A stretch of 64,000 nt of DNA, from positions 3,348,001 through 3,412,000 of the forward strand of contig CP051142.1 in assembly GCA_001592805.2 (NCBI GenBank). The letters are read 5' to 3'. The notes under the pieces were generated by a model. It worked only from the letters and a program-made list of their open reading frames with translations. It was not told the origin of the DNA and did no database searches. This stretch comes from Peltaster fructicola. Taxonomy: Eukaryota; Ascomycota; Dothideomycetes. Shown one piece after another: positions 58,031 to 64,000 of the stretch (the stretch's first letter is position 1; every line of letters begins with the position of its first letter). Both the position numbers and the translations under genes were made by a program.

Positions 58031-58899
58031 TTGGATACCATGAGTCGGGCGATGCACTGCTTGTGTGGATCTTCGACATAGTCGGTCCCGTAATAGGGCC
58101 GTACCTACGACGTAATGAGACGGAGGGTGTAGTGCTTCATGCAATGCCTTTCATTAATCACTGGGGCATAGTGCCGCTGGTATGGTTTACAACCAATTCC
58201 AATACGAGGTCCCAGTCGATCGCAGCACATGGAAGTCTGCATGCTGGATGCCAAGAATCTTATCAGCTGCGTTGTAGGACATTGGGTGTCTCTGCGCAGC
58301 TCATTCCCTGGTCAGCTCTTGGATCGACGTGGTGCTTGGTACGAAGAGTAGGACTGCCGTGGTCAGACAGCACTTCTTGCATGAATGTGGCTGCTCAGCT
58401 ATGGTAGATGTCCATGGTTCATGACACGTATGGCTTTTCAACGTATCGATAGAGGTGAGATCGACAGTCAATCGACCAGATCGTAGATATCACACTCAAA
58501 TGCGTGGCTTTCACATGTCGCTATCAGTCAAGTGGTCAAGCGAGTTGCAAGTCAATCGGAACAGGGGAAACCTACCACGTTCGATAGATTACACCCACGT
58601 AAGCATGTGCAAGTACAAGCATGTGTGCCAAGACGTTAGCGACATAGTGGCACGCCGACAGAGTTCGGTCTGCGGCAGCCACACTATCCGTTATCAACAC
58701 CTTCACAGTCCGTTGCCAGGCTCCTAGGTCTGTACCGTGCAAGCGTCAATCAAAGCTAGACAAGGTCACTCGGTGTAGCCCGAGCAAAGCAATGGTAGGA
58801 CAGCCAGGCGAGGCCGCCTCCCGCAGGCCAGGACTTTTCGCAGTGGTCGAGGTCGGCTAGGATACGGGCTGTATAACATAGAGACTGTATAGCCTGCTC
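58031..58899. other. Intergenic between reductase and acyltransferase
   Basis: About 870 bp, both flanking genes on the plus strand. A 126-codon frame at 58027-58407 starts inside the stop region of the reductase and has no family resemblance. Nothing else seen. Confidence 0.45.
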
Positions 58900-60441
58900 A
58901 TGGTGTCTGAGCAGCACCATCTCTTCAACACTATCAAGAAGCGTGAGGAGAACGTCGCCAATATGAGTCCAGTCTTTCCAAGCAAGCCTGTTGGCGAACA
59001 TGTCATCAAATCATCATTGACTGACGTGTATTCTCCAAAAGTCTGGGTAATGCAGACGCACTTCTGGTCCTGCGAGAGTACAGCGTCCTTCGAGGAAGCT
59101 TACACAGCCTTGAAAGAAGGACTCAGCCGGACGCTTTCAGAGGTCCCTGGCTTTGCTGGCACGGCACAGAGAGCATCAGACGATCCACGAGATCTAGTAG
59201 TTCTGATCAGTTCCACAGCTCAAGTCGACTTTCCTGCCATTGATCATACCACGAATGCAGCAATCCCTACATATGACGAGATCAAGGCAGCCGGCTTCCC
59301 AATGACCGCTCTGATCAAGCCTTTCGCGCCGCCTGTGACTCTCACTGCAGTGTACGAGGGAGCACCCTTGCTCGCATTGCAATTCAACAAGCTACGAGGC
59401 GGCATGGCGTTGTCCTTCGGCTTCAGCCATTTGCTGGCGGACGCCTCGACCATCGCTGAAGTCGAGAGAATCTGGTCTTCGCACACCGCAGATGCCAGTG
59501 CCGCCATTCAGCAGCGTGGCTACAAGAGCTCTGGCGATGACGAAGCAGATCGACTGCGTATGTCGACTCCAACTCCCGGCACGAGCGATGGCTTCGAGAA
59601 CCCGCATTGGAAGCTCTTCCGTACAGAGGCATCCGCGCTTGCACTGCCAAAGCAGCCAGCCAGATATGAGGCAACGCTTGAAATGGTCCGTGATGCTAAA
59701 CGCAGAGAGGCGGCCAGCGGAGAGGCACCAAAAGACGATCCGAAGTGGTGTATGTGGTACTTCAGTCCTGCTCAGCTGGCAAGGCTTAAGGTCGATTGCT
59801 CCGCTAGTCTCCAGCAGGGTGAATGGATCTCAACAATGAATGCTTTGATCGGGCTGTTCTGGTCGAGAGTCTCGATACTAAAGCGACTCGACCCTGGCGT
59901 ACATGAGAAGTCGACATTGATGTTCCCAATGAACATCAGGACACGACTCGATCCTCCTGTACATGCTCAGTACATTGGCAATGCGGTAGACATACTCACT
60001 ACCGATGTGTCGGTGCTGGACCTTACTGACAGCGGTAAAAGCTGGGCCGTAGCAGCTCGTGCAATCCGCACAGCTGTAGATGGCTGGACGCAGGAACCGA
60101 TTGAATCGTGGATGGCCACGGCTTTGAGGTTGTCCAATGAAGAAGCCCTGTGTCCCAACCCATTGATACTGCTCAACCAGTACAATGTCGCCTTCAACGA
60201 CTACTCAAGATCGCAATCGAACACGCTGGATTGGGGTCAGCACCTTGGTGTAGCTGATCGCACAAGATACATGAAACCGGCTGGAAGCATGAAAGGCTGT
60301 GCAACAGCTGTGATTGTGTTCCCGAGGTTGGCAGACGGTGGTCTTGAGGTCGCCACCACTTGTACCGACGACTTGCAGAGTGCGTTGGTCAAGGATGAGG
60401 TTTTTCGCAAGTATGCAGAGCTTGTATGTGCCTTTGCATAG
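58900..60441 (+). CDS. BAHD-type acyltransferase
   Basis: A single-exon protein of 513 aa (492 if the second ATG at 58963 is used; MSPVFPSKPVGEHVIKSSLTDVY fits the usual family start better). HLLAD at 177-181 is the catalytic HxxxD motif in the family's channel. LDWGQ near residue 448 corresponds to the structural DFGWG loop, here degenerate. MNIRTRLDPPVHAQYIGNA is the typical R-x-R...YFGN-like segment. Fungal BAHD enzymes transfer acyl groups from CoA thioesters to hydroxyl or amino groups of secondary metabolites; the trichothecene 3-O-acetyltransferase group is one example. No signal peptide is seen, so it should be cytosolic. Its position behind a reductase and an NRPS-like enzyme suggests tailoring of their product, which is inference. 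Confidence 0.85.
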   Translation: MVSEQHHLFNTIKKREENVANMSPVFPSKPVGEHVIKSSLTDVYSPKVWVMQTHFWSCESTASFEEAYTALKEGLSRTLSEVPGFAGTAQRASDDPRDLVVLISSTAQVDFPAIDHTTNAAIPTYDEIKAAGFPMTALIKPFAPPVTLTAVYEGAPLLALQFNKLRGGMALSFGFSHLLADASTIAEVERIWSSHTADASAAIQQRGYKSSGDDEADRLRMSTPTPGTSDGFENPHWKLFRTEASALALPKQPARYEATLEMVRDAKRREAASGEAPKDDPKWCMWYFSPAQLARLKVDCSASLQQGEWISTMNALIGLFWSRVSILKRLDPGVHEKSTLMFPMNIRTRLDPPVHAQYIGNAVDILTTDVSVLDLTDSGKSWAVAARAIRTAVDGWTQEPIESWMATALRLSNEEALCPNPLILLNQYNVAFNDYSRSQSNTLDWGQHLGVADRTRYMKPAGSMKGCATAVIVFPRLADGGLEVATTCTDDLQSALVKDEVFRKYAELVCAFA

Positions 60442-61732
60442 GCAGCGCAGGATGGATGGTGAATCACGTGATCCTGACCTCTGCTCTTCCTATCTAGCGG
60501 TACAGCATTGCCATGGGTAGAAAGACAGTGAGCCGCTCGAATCGATCATCCGTAGTCGGTCATGGTCCTGCATGTCAGACGATTGCCGTGCTACCAGAAA
60601 TATAGTGAGCCGCGGCTAGATAGGACAACAACTAATTGATCGAGCGGTCAGTTATAACAGCTTGTACGCACGCCTAGGGAGCAAGAAAATCTAGACCGTC
60701 GTGTGAAAGTGAAGTCGTGGGCCGTGAAGCTGAGGAGTGTTCTTACGCCTCCTCTGATGGCGGACTTGCCTGATCCTGCCACAGTCGGCAGAGGACTGGT
60801 TCACAGAGATAGGAACTGGGACGCGAGAATGTCAACGAGAAGAGCACATCGGCACGATGATTGCGCTGTAACACGAGAGACAACCACTCATTCCTGATTG
60901 ACCTAAAAGGCGCACGGGCCTTGGCAGCCATTGCGGGCAGTTGTGATTATTGAGAAATGCATGATGAAGGCTAGGCAGGTAGATGCTCGTGACGAGCCTC
61001 TTCTGTGTCTTCTCTTCCTCTACACTGCTCCTGAAGCCCTCAATATTCTCTGCATCTACTTCTTCAACAGACGTTTTCATGCTGAGGAACGAGAGCTGGG
61101 AGAGCTGCAGACGCCGAAATGAGCATAGCGCGCTTGGCCAAGATGCTCCTCCTTCTTCGCAACCTCGAAAGAAGGAGACATCACAAGTCCATCGCGCAGA
61201 ACCGGGAGTGTTTCATCGGCATCGGTGAGTCCAAACAGTCCCTCTTTTCTGTCCTTCCCATCTAGCACGCGCCATCGCCACAGCAGGACAACAGAGCACA
61301 TCGACCTGTGGCTATCCAACGACAAGAGGACCACCAAGGCCTTTGCTTTTCCTTACTTATGCGCCGACGCGCGCAACGCACGCACGCACGCACAATACGC
61401 TGAGCCCAGTTGGCCTACCTGCTCCTCCCGCTTAGCTCGCTACTCGCACTTCCTCTCCTCTCGCTGAGCTCCGGTTTCTACTCTTACCACTGCGCCTGCT
61501 TGGACAAACAACGCGCGCGCCCATCACCAACTACCGCGTCGCGTCTATCTCCCCATCACTAGCTCTTGTTTTACTGGCACACGCTCACACGTGTATACAC
61601 ACACTCGCATCTTCTATCCGTCGGGCTGCATGCGTTGGACCACCATGGCCGCGCCAGCCTAAACGCTTCATCGCAAGAAACCTCGCATGCTGACCATGTC
61701 GTCACGTGTTACAGGCACACCCGAATGCGACA
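60442..61732. other. Long 5' region of SWI1
   Basis: About 1.3 kb. The last 500 bp are very C/T-rich with CGCA tandem units at 61377-61392. GTGAGT at 61225 and TTACAG ending at 61714 could bound a 490-bp 5' UTR intron. An ATG at 61696 opens a 34-codon frame that overlaps the SWI1 start in another frame. Confidence 0.5.
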
Positions 61733-64000
61733 ATGAACCCATGGCAGCAGAACGGCCAAACCGATGGCTTGTTCAATCAACAGACACCTACTCACCTTAA
61801 CCAAACCATGTTCTCGAACCTCAACTCCGCAGGTCAATTCGACCTCAATGGCGCGTCAGCCTTCCAGCAGCAACAACAACAACAGCAAGCCCTTGCAAAT
61901 GGCAACACCCAAACCCCGAACACCGCCTTCTCAAATCAACAGACATTCCAACCAGGATCGGTAGTCCCGCAGAAGAGACCTCATGATGGAGGCATGTCGG
62001 GATCACCACAACCACCACCACAACAACAGAACCAGACCTCCCGATCACAGACTCCAAACTTCGGCGCCTTCACCAACCAGCAGACAGCTGCCCAGCAGTT
62101 CCAGCAAGGCGCGACTCCCACTCCATACGGTCACCTTCAGCAACCAGGCTCTACGCAAGCCACTCCTTCTCCCACCATGCAGAATCAGCAATTTCGCCAG
62201 CCTGCGCGAATGGCCAACGCCTCACCGAGTCCATTCCCGCAAGGACAAGCCAATTTCGCCAACCAGCAGAACATGACACAGCAGAACTCAATGGCGCAGG
62301 GGCAGATGAACATGGGTCAACAGTTCAACATGGGTAACAACATGGGTGTGGGCAACAATGCACAAGCTGGAGGTATGAACGCCGCACTCGTGGCTCAACA
62401 ACGACAATATCAGATGCGGCTCATGCAACAGCAAATGGCTATGCAGCAAAGACAGAATGGAGGTGCCATGCAGAATCGCACTGGTGGTAATGCCGCTTTC
62501 AACGCGAATCAGATGACATCAACCATGCAAAATGGCCAAGCACCTACCCAACAGCAACAACATCAACTCAAACGTCAGCAATTTCTGTCACAGTGTGGTG
62601 CCTATGTCGCCAAAACAGGACGTCCCTTCAACCCGAACCCATCAATCAGCGGCAAGCCGCTCGATCTCTACAATCTGTTCACTTGCGTGATATCAGGCGG
62701 AGGAAGTGGTGCCATTGAAAGACAAGGCCAATGGCAAAATGTCGCGACAAAGCTCGGCTTCAGCCAAGCTCAATACCCTGGCGCCGCAGAGGAGGTGAAG
62801 AATGTCTTCATCAGTTCCGTTGCGCTTTATGAGAAAGCATGGATGACTGCGAAAGTTTCACAGAAGCAAGAGCAAGCTCGGTTACATGCCCAACAAATGG
62901 CAGGCGGCTTTGGTACACCTCCACAGTCGTCTCCTACGAAGATGATGCCACCTGCAGTGCAAGCCAACCAGCAACAGGCATTCAATGCACAGTTTCCGCA
63001 AGCTCAACAGCCGCAGGCAACACCGCAGCCCTCAGCTCAAGCTACGCCGGTCGCAGCACACGCATCGCTGCCACAGAATGGTGCAACCACTCCACAAGCT
63101 ATGCAGGGCCTCCATCGCCGCAACAGCAGCATGAGGAAACAGGAAACTCCGCAAGCAGTGCCAGCACCATCCCCAATGTCTCAAGTCAAGCCGTCACCTG
63201 TTGTCAAAGCTATAGTGAAACCGCTGAGGAGAAACGAGCCTGAAATGCAGAGTCCAACGTACAGGCCTGTCATCTTCGCGAGCGACACAGATGGTGGCTA
63301 CAAGATACCAGCCTTGTTCGAGCTTGGCTCACAGATTGCGGCATGTATGCCACATCAACCCAGGTTTACAGAGATGGGCACGATCGATATACGTGCGATT
63401 GCTCTCAGCCTTGCGTCTGGCATTCACGGAGAGGTGCGATACGCTCTAGACATGCTTGCTGCCCTGTCTTCTGAGTTCTCGCCCTTTGAGCTGGAGAAGT
63501 GCGAAGATCTTATTGATGTCATTGTCGATTGTGCCGAAGATCAGACCGACATTCTCGCAGACAAGGCGGAGGAGGTGTCCGATTCTATCGACCTTCCGTC
63601 ATACGAAGACGTCGTTCGATGTGCCAGAACAGAAGCAGAGACGTTGCAGGATATCCCGGCTTTGGGCACTCAAGCTTACGATCTCGACCGCGCTGCCGAC
63701 AAGATCATTGCCATTACCACGGTTCTACGCAACCTGTCCTTCACTGAGCATAACCACCGACTGCTTACAAGCACCTCTGTGATCAAGTGGCTCAGCCATA
63801 CGCTACGACTGGCCGGCACACGCAACATGTTCTTGAGGACATACCTTAACCTGCAGGACTTCTACAAGGACGTCATCATCTTCTTATCAAACATCACGCA
63901 ATCACTGGAGCTGCCTAATCGTGATGATGCATTGCATATCCTTCACTTCCTGCTGGTCTTCACACCACAGCCGGTGCCATTGCACACTGCATCCAATGGC
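61733..64000 (+). CDS. SWI1: SWI/SNF subunit Swi1 (ARID domain), 3' end beyond window
   Basis: The frame is open from ATG 61733 to the window end (756 codons, no stop), so only the N-terminal part is present. Residues 1-280 are Gln/Asn/Met/Pro-rich and prion-like, with a pure Gln run near residue 45 encoded by mixed CAG/CAA. An ARID domain starts about 283 (RQQFLSQCGAYVAKTGRPFNPNPSISGKPLDLYNLF) and runs to about 380 (VALYEKAWM), including QWQNVATKLGF. After a second Gln/Pro linker comes an ordered region (YRPVIFASDTDGGYKIPALFELG, then TTVLRNLSFTEHNHRLL), which resembles the armadillo-like core of Swi1/ARID1. The protein is a DNA-binding, activator-contacting subunit of the SWI/SNF remodeler. 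Identification rests on ARID plus this core. Confidence 0.88.
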   Translation, partial: MNPWQQNGQTDGLFNQQTPTHLNQTMFSNLNSAGQFDLNGASAFQQQQQQQQALANGNTQTPNTAFSNQQTFQPGSVVPQKRPHDGGMSGSPQPPPQQQNQTSRSQTPNFGAFTNQQTAAQQFQQGATPTPYGHLQQPGSTQATPSPTMQNQQFRQPARMANASPSPFPQGQANFANQQNMTQQNSMAQGQMNMGQQFNMGNNMGVGNNAQAGGMNAALVAQQRQYQMRLMQQQMAMQQRQNGGAMQNRTGGNAAFNANQMTSTMQNGQAPTQQQQHQLKRQQFLSQCGAYVAKTGRPFNPNPSISGKPLDLYNLFTCVISGGGSGAIERQGQWQNVATKLGFSQAQYPGAAEEVKNVFISSVALYEKAWMTAKVSQKQEQARLHAQQMAGGFGTPPQSSPTKMMPPAVQANQQQAFNAQFPQAQQPQATPQPSAQATPVAAHASLPQNGATTPQAMQGLHRRNSSMRKQETPQAVPAPSPMSQVKPSPVVKAIVKPLRRNEPEMQSPTYRPVIFASDTDGGYKIPALFELGSQIAACMPHQPRFTEMGTIDIRAIALSLASGIHGEVRYALDMLAALSSEFSPFELEKCEDLIDVIVDCAEDQTDILADKAEEVSDSIDLPSYEDVVRCARTEAETLQDIPALGTQAYDLDRAADKIIAITTVLRNLSFTEHNHRLLTSTSVIKWLSHTLRLAGTRNMFLRTYLNLQDFYKDVIIFLSNITQSLELPNRDDALHILHFLLVFTPQPVPLHTASNG

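Noticed and set aside
1-64000. Transposons, rRNA, CRISPR arrays
   Set aside because: I looked for transposase or reverse-transcriptase motifs, terminal repeats and regular spacer arrays and saw none.

Overview
This window is nuclear DNA of a filamentous ascomycete. The genes carry short spliceosomal introns (mostly 41-63 bp, GT-AG, several with CTAAC/CTGAC branch-like motifs). The protein set is typical of Pezizomycotina: BUD4, Mrh4, Ten1, COP9 subunit 6, Drs2, Swc2, Ste14, Swi1. The form of the alpha-pheromone precursor and of several hypothetical proteins suggests a Dothideomycete (Capnodiales/Mycosphaerellales-like), but that placement is inference. No transposon, CRISPR array, rRNA or tRNA is recognisable. 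CpG-rich tracts are intact, so there is no obvious sign of RIP.

Layout: 0.3-1.1 kb, secreted alpha-type pheromone precursor. 1.5-3.4 kb, mitochondrial DEAD-box helicase Mrh4. 3.9-8.2 kb, BUD4 with a C-terminal PH domain. 8.4-10.8 kb, two small-molecule enzymes on the minus strand (carbonyl reductase-like SDR and HSL-type alpha/beta-hydrolase). 12.1-13.7 kb, Psr1-like CTD-family phosphatase with an apparent 1-nt frame break. 14.4-15.5 kb, CSN6. 15.9-22.3 kb, a small Cys protein, a 2-kb gene-free stretch, a disordered Ser/Pro-rich protein and an F-box-like/TPR protein. 23-25.2 kb, MFS sugar porter. 26.3-26.8 kb, telomere-capping subunit Ten1. 27.6-28.4 kb, GNAT acetyltransferase. 29.7-30.4 kb, splicing factor SPF27. 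31.2-34.4 kb, C1-tetrahydrofolate synthase with a frame break. 34.9-41.5 kb, eIF3i, Snf7, MAPEG, a Ser-rich Cys-motif protein and the tRNA t6A dehydratase Tcd. 41.8-51.8 kb, L-type lectin cargo receptor, Drs2 flippase, Swc2 (SWR1 complex) and Ste14. 52.2-60.4 kb, a putative small secondary-metabolite locus. 61.7 kb to the window end, the 5' part of SWI1.

The most unusual parts are two. First, the pheromone precursor is built of three modules, each carrying two C-X6-C loops. Second, a compact locus holds an NRPS-like A-T-TE enzyme whose thioesterase nucleophile position is Cys, a divergently transcribed ketopantoate-reductase-like gene with a GC-AG intron, and a BAHD-type acyltransferase. Two near-identical 28-bp direct repeats lie in the promoter of the NRPS-like gene. 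Several otherwise conserved genes (PSR1, C1-THF synthase, perhaps the NRPS-like gene and the GNAT gene) show single small frame disruptions. These look more like assembly indels than real decay, but raw reads would be needed to decide.
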